A DNA stretch of 43,101 bases from an uncultured Actinomycetes bacterium (lineage in GTDB: Bacteria; Actinomycetota; Thermoleophilia; RBG-16-64-13), in the NCBI GenBank assembly GCA_903873715.1, contig CAIQPS010000002.1, forward strand, positions 1 through 43,101, given 5' to 3'. Below are positions 32,477 through 39,502 of this stretch, one piece after another (position 1 is the first letter of the stretch; each line of letters opens with the position of its first letter). The translations under genes were made by a program, and so were the position numbers. The notes under the pieces are model-generated. The model did no database searches and had not been told where the DNA came from. It worked only from the letters and a program-made list of their open reading frames with translations.

Positions 32477-34167
32477 GACTCCGCGTCCTCCTTCTCCGGG
32501 GCGATGTACGGGCACAACCCGATGGTGGCCCGTTCCATGACGACGTCTTCGGCCAGGGCGGCGCAGGTGGGCGCGCCGCAGGTGCCGCAGTCCCGGCCCG
32601 GCAGCGAGCGGACTATCGCCTGCAGCCGGCCGAGTTTCTGGATGGCCTTGCCCATGTCCGGGTCCAGCCGGATGCCCGGCCGGGCCGCGTACGGCCGGCG
32701 GCGGGTGGTGGCGGCCAGGAGCGCTTCGGCCGAAGCTGCGCCTCCGTTGCCGTCCTGGGTCTGGACCTGGGCCAGGTCGCGGCTCCAGCGGCGGAGCGCG
32801 ACGTGATAGTCCTCGAACAGCAGGGGGGAGCCGAAGCAGCCGCCCTCGCAGGCGTACGCCTCGATCGCCGGGATGTCTTCGAGCAGACCGTTCTCGATCT
32901 CCTCGAGCACGGCCATCACGTGGCGGATGCCGGTCACCACCAGCGTGTCGCCGCGCATCTGTGTCCCGGGCGGCGTCTCGGCCGAAGCGGCCGGGGCCGG
33001 CTCACCGCCGATCGCGGGGCCTGTCAACTCGACCATCACGGGGCTGCGCAGCGCCTCGGGCAGCAGGCAGTCGATGGTCGCGCCGCCCTCGGCGGCCGGC
33101 TTGTGCACCTCGCCCGCCGCCAACACGGACCGCTGGCCCGGGCAGGAGACCACGCAGGCGAGAGCGGCGTCGCCGCTCAGAGCCTCCACGGCCTCCCAGG
33201 GAGAGGCGACCGGAGGTATCGACGAGACGAGCGAGGGGAACTTCAGTTCCACCAGATTGATGATGGCGGGGCACATCGGGAGGATGGCGGGGCCGGCGGG
33301 GATCTCCCCGCCGGCAGTCACCGCCGGATCCGAGGCGGCCGCAGTGCCGCCGGCTTCGCCGGGCGCCTGCGCGGCCCTCCGTACCGCCTCTTCGAAAGGC
33401 CGAGCCGTGTGGGCCTGGGGGAATCCCAGACGGCCCATCGCCGTGAGTACCCGCGCAGGCGGGTAATCCGAGCCAAAGCCTGCGAGCAGCGCGGGGGGAG
33501 CCACGAGGGCGGCGGTGCTGCGGGCTTTGACGTCGTCGACGGAAGTGAGGACATCGCGGATGGTGAGGGCGCCGGTCGCGCACGCCGAGATACATTCCGC
33601 GCAGTCTATACAGAGGTGCTCGAGCACCATCGGCCGGCCTCCACGGACGCGCAACGCCTGCGTGGGGCAGGCGGCCAGGCAGGCCCGGCAGTCGCGGCAG
33701 CGGTCGGCGGAGGCATACAGGGAGATGGCCGGTGCCACCGAGGTGACTTCCGGGCGCAGATACACGCTGAAGCTCACCCGGGTGCCCTCACCGGGGCGTG
33801 AGGTGACTCGCAGGCGGTCGCTGCTGCGCTGGATGTTCGGCAGGCCCATCCCGGCCCCGAAGCCCAGGGCCCGGGCCTCGGCCGTGGCGGTGGAGAAGCC
33901 CTCTTTCATCGCCATCTCGATGTCGGGGATCCCCGGTCCTGCATCGACCACGTTGACGTCGATCCGGGTGTCCGACAGCGAGGCTTCGAGCCGGCCGCCG
34001 ACCGAGTGGATCACCACGTTCATCTCCGCCTCGTAGGAGGCGATCATGGTGCGGCGGATGGCGTCGGCCTCAGCGCCGATGTGCTTGAGGTGCTCCTTGA
34101 TGGCGCGCGAAGCCGCACCCGCCCTGCGGAAGTCGTTGCTCTCTATCTCGTAGGAAACGAACTCCAT
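32473..34167 (-). CDS. RsbW-like ATPase fused to ferredoxin and divergent [FeFe]-hydrogenase domain
   Basis: A 564-residue fusion. Residues 1-137: anti-sigma-type HATPase with SYEAEMNVVIHS, VVDAGPGIPD and GFGAGMGLPNIQRSSD. Residues 157-200: two [4Fe-4S] motifs (CRDCRACLAACP, CIDCAECISACA). About 225-460: a hydrogenase-like domain keeping single Cys at the first motif (LPMCPAI), second (VSCPGQRS, Lys lost) and third (ACEGGCFGSP), enough for a [4Fe-4S] site but without the proton-relay Cys. About 530-557: CoFeSP-type cluster motif (CGTCGAPTC, LCPY), as in the sensor at 22206. It looks like a redox or H2 sensor controlling an ATPase/kinase output. Proteins of this content accompany hydrogenases in other anaerobes; the function is not established. 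Confidence 0.85.
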   Translation of the reverse strand: MEFVSYEIESNDFRRAGAASRAIKEHLKHIGAEADAIRRTMIASYEAEMNVVIHSVGGRLEASLSDTRIDVNVVDAGPGIPDIEMAMKEGFSTATAEARALGFGAGMGLPNIQRSSDRLRVTSRPGEGTRVSFSVYLRPEVTSVAPAISLYASADRCRDCRACLAACPTQALRVRGGRPMVLEHLCIDCAECISACATGALTIRDVLTSVDDVKARSTAALVAPPALLAGFGSDYPPARVLTAMGRLGFPQAHTARPFEEAVRRAAQAPGEAGGTAAASDPAVTAGGEIPAGPAILPMCPAIINLVELKFPSLVSSIPPVASPWEAVEALSGDAALACVVSCPGQRSVLAAGEVHKPAAEGGATIDCLLPEALRSPVMVELTGPAIGGEPAPAASAETPPGTQMRGDTLVVTGIRHVMAVLEEIENGLLEDIPAIEAYACEGGCFGSPLLFEDYHVALRRWSRDLAQVQTQDGNGGAASAEALLAATTRRRPYAARPGIRLDPDMGKAIQKLGRLQAIVRSLPGRDCGTCGAPTCAALAEDVVMERATIGLCPYIAPEKEDAES

Positions 34168-34191
34168 CGGCCCGGACCTTCGGCGCGTCCC

Positions 34192-35307
34192 CTACGCGGA
34201 CTTCTCGACGACGTCGTCCATCATCCCCGTGAGTATCTGGTAGATGAGGCCGCAGGTCTCGAAGACGCCCACGGGCGAGACCATGATCATCGTGGAGTTG
34301 GTGCGGGCGAGGGTGACGATCTCCTTGTCGGGGTTGACGCCCTCCACGAAGCAGACCCCGGGCACTTCCATGAGTTCCGCCACCCGGACCATCTGCACGT
34401 TGGCGAGGTTGGTGACGAGGAGGGTGGTTCGGGACGCCTCGTTCAGCAGGTCGCTCACCCGGTCTCCTGCGTAGATCCTGGTGATCTTCGCGCCCTCCGG
34501 GCCGGGTGTGAGCACCGTGGCGCCTATCCGGCGCGCGAGATCCTCGAGTCTCATGTCGGCCCCCGCAAGTAGTGAATCGATACTCTGGATGATGGGTCGC
34601 ATCTCGGCATCCGACGCGGCTATGCCGGTGAACGTCTCGGTATCGGAGTCCTGGTCGTCGGTCGTGGAGGCGCCGTCCTGGCGAGCGAAGAAGGCCGCCG
34701 TCTCCAGCGCCGACGTGATGTCCATGTGACGTACGAAGATCTGCTCCGGCAGGCGCAACGGTACCGCGGTGAAGTCCACGAGGCTGCGCACCCCGGCCCG
34801 GACCAGGCTGTCGGCGACCTTCTGGGCCACCTCCGGCGGCACGGCCAGGATGGCCACCCGGATGCCCTTGTCCTTGACGATCTGTTCCAGGTCGGCCATC
34901 GCGTGCACGTGGCAGCCCTCGATGGTCGTCCCGATGAGGGTCGGGTCGGTGTCGAAGCCGGCGGCGATGTGCAGCAGCGGGCGCCGCCCGGCGAAGTGGG
35001 CGAGCACGGAGCGGCCCAGGCGGCCGAGCCCGACGAGGGCTACGTCCTGCCGGGTGGTGCCGTCCAGCAGGTGCTCGATGCTGGCGAGGCAGGTGTCGAG
35101 CTGGTAGCCGCGGTTGGGGCTGCCCGAGTACCCGATCACCATGAAGTCGCGCCGCACTTGAGCGGCGCTGACGCCGGCCAGGTGAGCGAGTTGGTGGGAG
35201 TAGATGCTCGTGGTGCCTGTCTTCTGGAGGTCGGAGAGCACGCGGCGATAGCGGCTGAGCCGCTGCACTGTCTTGCGCGAGACCACGGGCTTTGCGGTCG
35301 ATGCCAC
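34192..35307 (-). CDS. rex: redox-sensing repressor Rex with C-terminal DRTGG domain
   Basis: A 371-residue protein, far longer than normal Rex (about 210). Residues 10-80: winged helix (SRKTVQRLSRYRRVLSDL, SAAQVRRDFMVIGYSG). About 85-210: Rossmann domain with GLGRLGRSVL, FDTDPTLIG, AILAVPPEVAQ, and VDFTAVPLRLPE, the NADH site of Rex. An acidic Ser/Thr linker (about 212-240) leads to a DRTGG domain (LEDLARRIGATVLTPGPEG, YAGDRVSDLLNEA, SPVGVFETCGLIYQIL). I chose GTG 35307 with GGAGG 5 nt upstream; the longer GTG 35334 lies inside a Rex operator. It leads the hydA2 operon; the next gene follows after 24 nt. Confidence 0.92.
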   Translation of the reverse strand: MASTAKPVVSRKTVQRLSRYRRVLSDLQKTGTTSIYSHQLAHLAGVSAAQVRRDFMVIGYSGSPNRGYQLDTCLASIEHLLDGTTRQDVALVGLGRLGRSVLAHFAGRRPLLHIAAGFDTDPTLIGTTIEGCHVHAMADLEQIVKDKGIRVAILAVPPEVAQKVADSLVRAGVRSLVDFTAVPLRLPEQIFVRHMDITSALETAAFFARQDGASTTDDQDSDTETFTGIAASDAEMRPIIQSIDSLLAGADMRLEDLARRIGATVLTPGPEGAKITRIYAGDRVSDLLNEASRTTLLVTNLANVQMVRVAELMEVPGVCFVEGVNPDKEIVTLARTNSTMIMVSPVGVFETCGLIYQILTGMMDDVVEKSA

Positions 35308-35318
35308 GCTACCTCCAA

Positions 35319-35383
35319 CCGTTACAGCAATCACAATGCTGTTATCCTTTTCACAATCTACTCTTTCGGGTAGAGTAAGTCAA
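35319..35383 (-). promoter_or_regulatory. rex promoter with tandem Rex operators
   Basis: Minus-strand -35 TTGACT (35378-35383), 17-nt spacer, -10 TAGATT (35355-35360). Two sites with a perfect TTGTGA half follow: TTGTGAAAAGGATAACAG (35339-35356; second half 4 of 6) and TTGTGATTGCTGTAACGG (35319-35336; second half 3 of 6). They are exactly 20 bp apart, two helical turns. The first overlaps the -10. This fits autorepression of rex and the operon behind it, relieved when NADH rises. Confidence 0.75.
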
Positions 35384-35397
35384 CACTACGTAGTGTT
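35382..35397. promoter_or_regulatory. perfect palindrome AACACTACGTAGTGTT
   Basis: A 16-bp perfect palindrome overlapping the -35 box of rex, in the intergenic region shared with the plus-strand TM1266-type gene. It is unlike the Rex consensus, so it may bind a second regulator acting on both directions. Confidence 0.5.
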
Positions 35398-35492
35398 TTC
35401 GGGCGCTGATCGGGCCGTTTTAGGCCGGTGTCCGAGAGCTACACTGGTGGTGGAGGGCGCGACCAAAAAGGGCGGACAAGGAGGGGATCTCG

Positions 35493-35741
35493 GTGAAGCA
35501 CACCATCTTCGGCATCCACATCTCGCATCGCACGGAGAACGTCCCGGCACTCCAGGCGTTGCTGACCAAGTACGGCTGCAGCATCCGCACCCGCCTTGGT
35601 GTGCACGACGCCGATTCCACGGAGTGTTCCCCCAGCGGTCTGGTGCTCATCGATGTGATCGGCGCCGACGTCGAGCGTTTCTATATGGAGTTGTCGGACC
35701 TCAGGGGCGTCGACCTGCAGAGGATGGACTTCGCGGAATGA
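35493..35741 (+). CDS. TM1266-type iron-only hydrogenase system regulator
   Basis: An 82-residue ACT-like/NikR-C-like small protein: VNNRTENVP-type start seen here as IHISHRTENVPALQALL, LTKYGCSIRTRLGVHD, and SGLVLIDVIGADVERFYMEL, ending LRGVDLQRMDF. The family occurs beside [FeFe]-hydrogenase maturation genes and is named a putative regulator. GTG start with AAGGAGGGG upstream. It is divergent from rex and its stop overlaps the ABC substrate-binding gene start (ATGA). Confidence 0.88.
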   Translation: MKHTIFGIHISHRTENVPALQALLTKYGCSIRTRLGVHDADSTECSPSGLVLIDVIGADVERFYMELSDLRGVDLQRMDFAE

Positions 35742-36892
35742 GGACCCGTCCCGTCAAACAGGCCTCTGCTCGCCGGCGGCCCACGCCCCGGTGGGCTGGC
35801 GTGCTCCTCGCCGTAGCCCTGGCGGCAGCCCTCCTTCTGGGCGGCCTGACCGCCGCGTGCGGGTCCGGCTCCACCACCACGACCGCGGCCCAGCCGGGCT
35901 CGTCCACCACGGCCGCGTCGCCGACCACGGAGTCGCCGTCCACCTCGGAGGCGGCCACCTCCACCTCGGCGGCCGCCGGCAGACTCGACACCATCACTCT
36001 GGTGGCGCCGCCCGGACCCATGGCCATCCCGCTCGCCTACATCGCGGTGAACGACAAGCTGTCCGCCGTGGCAGCGCAGACCAAGGTGGTCGTCTGGGAG
36101 AACGCGGACCAGCTCAAGGCCTACGTCGCCGGCAAGCAGGGTGATTTCGTCACCATGCCGTCGAACAACTCGTCCATCTTCTACAACAAGGGCATCGCGC
36201 TGCAGTTGCTGGACATCTCGGTCTGGAACATCACCTACCTCATCACCAGTGACGGCACCGCCGCGAATCTCGCCGACATCAAGGGGCAGTCCGTGGCCGT
36301 GTCCCTCCAGGGCAGCGTCCCCGCCCTCATGTTCCAGTACCTCGCCAAGGCGCAGGGGCTCGACCCGGCCAAGGACTTCCAGGTCCGCTACGCCACCGAT
36401 CCCACGCAGGCGGCCCAGCTGCTGCTCTCCGGCCAGGTGCAGAACGCGGTGCTGAGCGAGGCCCTCGCCACGGCCGTCATCCTGCAGACCAAGGACAGCG
36501 CCAAGCCGCTGCACCGGGCGCTCGCGTTCGACAAAGCCTGGACCGATTCCGCCGGTGGCGACACCCCCATCGCCGGCACGGTAGCCACGGGTTCGGTTCT
36601 CGGCAGGCCGGACGTCATCGTGGCGTTCGAGCAGGCCTACAAGGAAGCCGTGCAGTGGATGCTCGACAACCCGGAAGAGGCCGGCGAGCTCATGGCCGCC
36701 CAGTTCCCACAGCTCGGTCTCAAGGCTCCGGTCATGACAGCTTCGCTCAAGAACATCACCTGGAGATACACGCCGGCGAAGGACGCCCGGCCGAGCCTGG
36801 ACGCCTTCTACCAGGACCTGTCCGAACTCTCGCCTGAAGTGATCGGGGGCAAGGTGCCCGACGATGGCTTCTACTTCTCACAGACTGAATAG
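35738..36892 (+). CDS. ABC transporter substrate-binding lipoprotein (NitT/TauT-like)
   Basis: A 384-residue lipoprotein: basic N-terminus, hydrophobic core and lipobox LTAAC with Cys about 45, then a long Ser/Thr-rich linker and a type II periplasmic-binding fold (TLVAPPGPMAIPLAYIAVND, GDFVTMPSNNSSIFYNKGI, DIKGQSVAVSLQGSVPALMF). Closest in pattern to NitT/TauT and SsuA-like proteins; ligand unknown. Start ATG 35738 overlaps the TM1266-type stop, so it is translationally coupled to a hydrogenase-linked regulator. The permease start lies 29 nt inside its 3' end. Confidence 0.88.
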   Translation: MRTRPVKQASARRRPTPRWAGVLLAVALAAALLLGGLTAACGSGSTTTTAAQPGSSTTAASPTTESPSTSEAATSTSAAAGRLDTITLVAPPGPMAIPLAYIAVNDKLSAVAAQTKVVVWENADQLKAYVAGKQGDFVTMPSNNSSIFYNKGIALQLLDISVWNITYLITSDGTAANLADIKGQSVAVSLQGSVPALMFQYLAKAQGLDPAKDFQVRYATDPTQAAQLLLSGQVQNAVLSEALATAVILQTKDSAKPLHRALAFDKAWTDSAGGDTPIAGTVATGSVLGRPDVIVAFEQAYKEAVQWMLDNPEEAGELMAAQFPQLGLKAPVMTASLKNITWRYTPAKDARPSLDAFYQDLSELSPEVIGGKVPDDGFYFSQTE

Positions 36893-37634
36893 GGTCATCT
36901 GGATCCTCGCGGGGGTGGCTGCCATCCTTATCGGGTGGCAGCTGCTCTCGCTGTTCCTTCCCCCGGTGTACGTGGCGTCGCCGGCCGCCAGTCTCAGGGC
37001 GCTCGGGCGGCTCGCCTGGGGAAGCACCCTGTGGATCCAGGTGCTCATCACCTTGAAGCGCCTGGTCGTCGGCTTGGCGGTGGGGGCCGCCGGGGGATGG
37101 GCGCTCGGGATAGCTTCCGGGCTGTACGCCCGGGTCCGCGCCTTCCTCGAGCCGATACGCTGGGTCGGCATGACCATCCCCGTGGTCATCGTCGCCGGGC
37201 TCGCCGCTCTGTGGTTCGGCCTGGGGGACTTCACCGTCATGGTGGTCGTCGGCCTGATCGTGCTCCCCACCATGTTCGTCAACACCGTCGAGGGCATCCG
37301 GGCCATCGACCGGGACCTCGTGGAGATGGGCCGGGTGTTCCGCTTCTCCCGCCGCCTGCTGCTGCGCGAGGTCTACCTGCCGGGCATCGCCTCGCCCTCC
37401 ATCGCCGGACTGACCCTCGCCACCGGCATCGGCATCCGGGCCGTGGTGCTGGCGGAAGTCCTGGGGGCCGCGAGTGGCATCGGCCACGCGTTCTCCCGGG
37501 CGAGCAGTTGGCTCGAGACCGACGTCATGTTCGCCTGGATCATCGCGCTTCTCGCCCTGATGGCGCTCATCGAGTTCGGCGTGCTGCGCCCGGTGCGGCG
37601 GCGGGCGCTCCGCTGGCGGAAGGCCGAGCAATGA
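36864..37634 (+). CDS. ABC transporter permease (NitT/TauT-like)
   Basis: A 256-residue inner-membrane permease with about six helices and the cytoplasmic EAA loop (EMGRVFRFSRRLLLREVYLP, then GIASPSIAGL). It belongs to the BPD_transp_1/SsuC-like group. It overlaps the binding-protein gene by 29 nt and the ATPase gene by 4 nt (ATGA), completing a three-gene importer. Confidence 0.9.
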   Translation: MASTSHRLNRVIWILAGVAAILIGWQLLSLFLPPVYVASPAASLRALGRLAWGSTLWIQVLITLKRLVVGLAVGAAGGWALGIASGLYARVRAFLEPIRWVGMTIPVVIVAGLAALWFGLGDFTVMVVVGLIVLPTMFVNTVEGIRAIDRDLVEMGRVFRFSRRLLLREVYLPGIASPSIAGLTLATGIGIRAVVLAEVLGAASGIGHAFSRASSWLETDVMFAWIIALLALMALIEFGVLRPVRRRALRWRKAEQ

Positions 37635-38305
37635 TCGTATTCGAGCATGTCAGCAAGTCCTTCGATTCGCTCAAAGTCTTGAACGACGTCTCGTTCCGCC
37701 TCGCGTCGGGGGACATCCTGGGGGTAGTGGGACCGTCGGGCGTGGGCAAGACGACCCTCCTCCGGCTCATCACCGGCATCATCGCCCCTGACGAGGGGTC
37801 GGTCCAGGTGGCGCAGGGCGCCGTGGGATACGTCTTCCAGGAGCCCCGCCTGCTGCCGTGGCGCACTGCCCTGGACAACGTCGCGGTGGCGCTGCGCGCC
37901 CAAGGGATGGAAAAGGACGGCGCTCGGGTCAAGGCGGCTGAGTGGCTGGGGCGGGTCGGGCTGGCCGGCTTCGAGCACTACCACCCGGCGGAGTTGAGTG
38001 GCGGTATGGCCCAGCGGGTGGCCGTGGCCCGCGCTCTGGCCATCGAGCCGGCCGTGCTGCTCATGGACGAGCCCTTCGTCAATGTTGACATAGACCTCAA
38101 GTCGAGCTTGATGGTCATGCTGCAGGGGTTGCTCGCCGGCGGGAAGACCACGGCCGTCTACGTCACCCACGATCTGACGGAAGCCTTGCGCCTGGCCGAC
38201 CGCGTCATCGAACTGCAGGCCGACCGGACGGTCCGCGAACTGGACCTCAGCGACCGGGCCGCCGTCGCCCGGGACTGGTTCGCACGAGCCTCCGCCCAGG
38301 AGTAG
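37631..38305 (+). CDS. ABC transporter ATPase (NitT/TauT-like)
   Basis: A 224-residue ATPase: Walker A GPSGVGKTT, Q-loop VFQEPRLLPW, signature LSGGMAQR, Walker B VLLMDEPF, and switch His in YVTHD. The EPRLLPW segment is typical of the SsuB/TauB/NrtD branch. ATG 37631 overlaps the permease stop. The operon appears to end here. Confidence 0.93.
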   Translation: MIVFEHVSKSFDSLKVLNDVSFRLASGDILGVVGPSGVGKTTLLRLITGIIAPDEGSVQVAQGAVGYVFQEPRLLPWRTALDNVAVALRAQGMEKDGARVKAAEWLGRVGLAGFEHYHPAELSGGMAQRVAVARALAIEPAVLLMDEPFVNVDIDLKSSLMVMLQGLLAGGKTTAVYVTHDLTEALRLADRVIELQADRTVRELDLSDRAAVARDWFARASAQE

Positions 38306-38414
38306 CGCGTCGCGGCGGCGGGATCCGCCAAACTCCACATTCCGGCCTAGATACTTTTGTCGCGGATGCTCCTAGCATCGCCCCGCATCAGCAGTGTGAG
38401 TGCGAGGAGGAGCG

Positions 38415-38945
38415 ATGTTCGAGAAACAGGCGTGGATGCAACGAGCCGGCGAGTACCCCCAGACCGACCAGGAGTACTTCGCCCTGCTCTCCCGGGCCGT
38501 GTTCAGCGCCGGGCTGGGGCCCAAGGTGGTGGAGAGCCGCTGGAAGGAGATGGGCGAAGCGTTCCACGGCTTCGACCCCGGCCGGGTGAAGACCATGGGT
38601 GAGGAGGACGTCGCCCGGCTACTGAGCGACCCCGCGGTCATCCGCAACCGGCGTAAGATAGAGGCAGTGATCAAGAACGCCGGTACGTTCCTGGAGCAGG
38701 TCGAGGAGCGCAAGGCCACCGGCGGCGCCGGGCGAGTCGCGGCGCGCAAGACAGCCGCCAACGGTCACTCCGCGTTCCACGACTACCTCCTGGGCCTCGG
38801 CGCCGGGGCCGACTTGGACCTGGCCGCCGACGGGCTGGCGGGCGTGTTCTCCCACCTGGGGCGCACGTCGGCGATGTTCTTCTTGTTCAGCGCGGGGTTC
38901 CGCCCCCGCGAGACGGAGGGTTTGCCGCCTCTGGGAAACGGTTAG
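38415..38945 (+). CDS. DNA-3-methyladenine glycosylase I family
   Basis: A 176-residue protein with the Tag fold: DQEYFALLSRAVFSAGLGPKV, WKEMGEAFHGFDPGRV, GEEDVARLLSDPAVIRNRRK and EAVIKNA. These match the helix-hairpin core and the conserved NRxKIxAVxxNA segment. The C-terminal GRTSAMFFLFSAGF region is present, but the zinc-site Cys/His of E. coli TagA are not evident, as in shorter bacterial homologues. ATG 38415 with GAGGAGG upstream. Confidence 0.8.
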   Translation: MFEKQAWMQRAGEYPQTDQEYFALLSRAVFSAGLGPKVVESRWKEMGEAFHGFDPGRVKTMGEEDVARLLSDPAVIRNRRKIEAVIKNAGTFLEQVEERKATGGAGRVAARKTAANGHSAFHDYLLGLGAGADLDLAADGLAGVFSHLGRTSAMFFLFSAGFRPRETEGLPPLGNG

Positions 38946-38961
38946 GACCTCTGTCGTAGAG

Positions 38962-38981
38962 GCGGCGGCCGCGGCCGCCGC
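38962..38981. repeat. 20-bp perfect GC palindrome
   Basis: GCGGCGGCCGCGGCCGCCGC between the glycosylase gene and the 39001 gene. It could form a short hairpin and act as a weak terminator; no T-run follows. Confidence 0.4.
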
Positions 38982-39000
38982 TCCGGATGAAGGAGGCATC

Positions 39001-39285
39001 ATGGACAGGACCGACTTCAGAGACTTCGAAGGCAGGCTCACTCACTGGCTCCAGAGTGGATACGGGGTCCTGGCCGACGACGTCGACGGGGAGCTCCGCA
39101 TCACCGTGATGTTCAAGGCCGGCGGAGGCGCGACCGGCAGCGAGCGGGAGCAGGAGTACTGGCCCATGACCGCCGAGATCGTCGAGTTGCTCGCAGCGAA
39201 CGGGGTGGAGGTGTCCCGGTCGCTCTCGGGGCCGCGCTCCTGGGCCGGCACCCATCCCGCCGAACTCGAGGAGATATTGGACTGA
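39001..39285 (+). CDS. small hypothetical protein
   Basis: A 94-residue soluble protein (FRDFEGRLTHWLQSGYGVLA, GELRITVMFKAGGG, EYWPMTAEIVELLAANGVEV). It has a strong AAGGAGG 6 nt before ATG 39001 and normal codon use, so it is probably real. No domain recognised. Confidence 0.6.
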   Translation: MDRTDFRDFEGRLTHWLQSGYGVLADDVDGELRITVMFKAGGGATGSEREQEYWPMTAEIVELLAANGVEVSRSLSGPRSWAGTHPAELEEILD

Positions 39286-39318
39286 CCGCGGGTGCCGGGG
39301 GCGGTCGTACCGGCTCCG

Positions 39319-39357
39319 AGTGCCGCACCGCAGTACGTGGGGCCGCCGTGCGGCACT
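39319..39357. other. inverted repeat upstream of thiolase gene
   Basis: AGTGCCGCAC (39319-39328) and GTGCGGCACT (39348-39357), perfect 10-bp arms with a 19-nt spacer, between the 39001 gene and thiolase. It may be a terminator without U-tract or an operator. Confidence 0.4.
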
Positions 39358-39502
39358 GGCGCGGCGGCCCGACCGCGCGTGTTCGGGGCCAAGGCGCCGC
39401 CGGGATGGTATCTTTCCCTACGCATGCCACTAATAGGGTCGCGCCGTCTGTCGCCGTGTCTTGGGGGGACATCGCAACGAGAGGCGCGGAAAGGAGTCCC
39501 CC

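Noticed and set aside
35738-38305. Thiamine-precursor (ThiY-type) importer
   Set aside because: The order and motifs fit the general NitT/TauT branch, and nothing in the binding protein points to pyrimidine ligands specifically.
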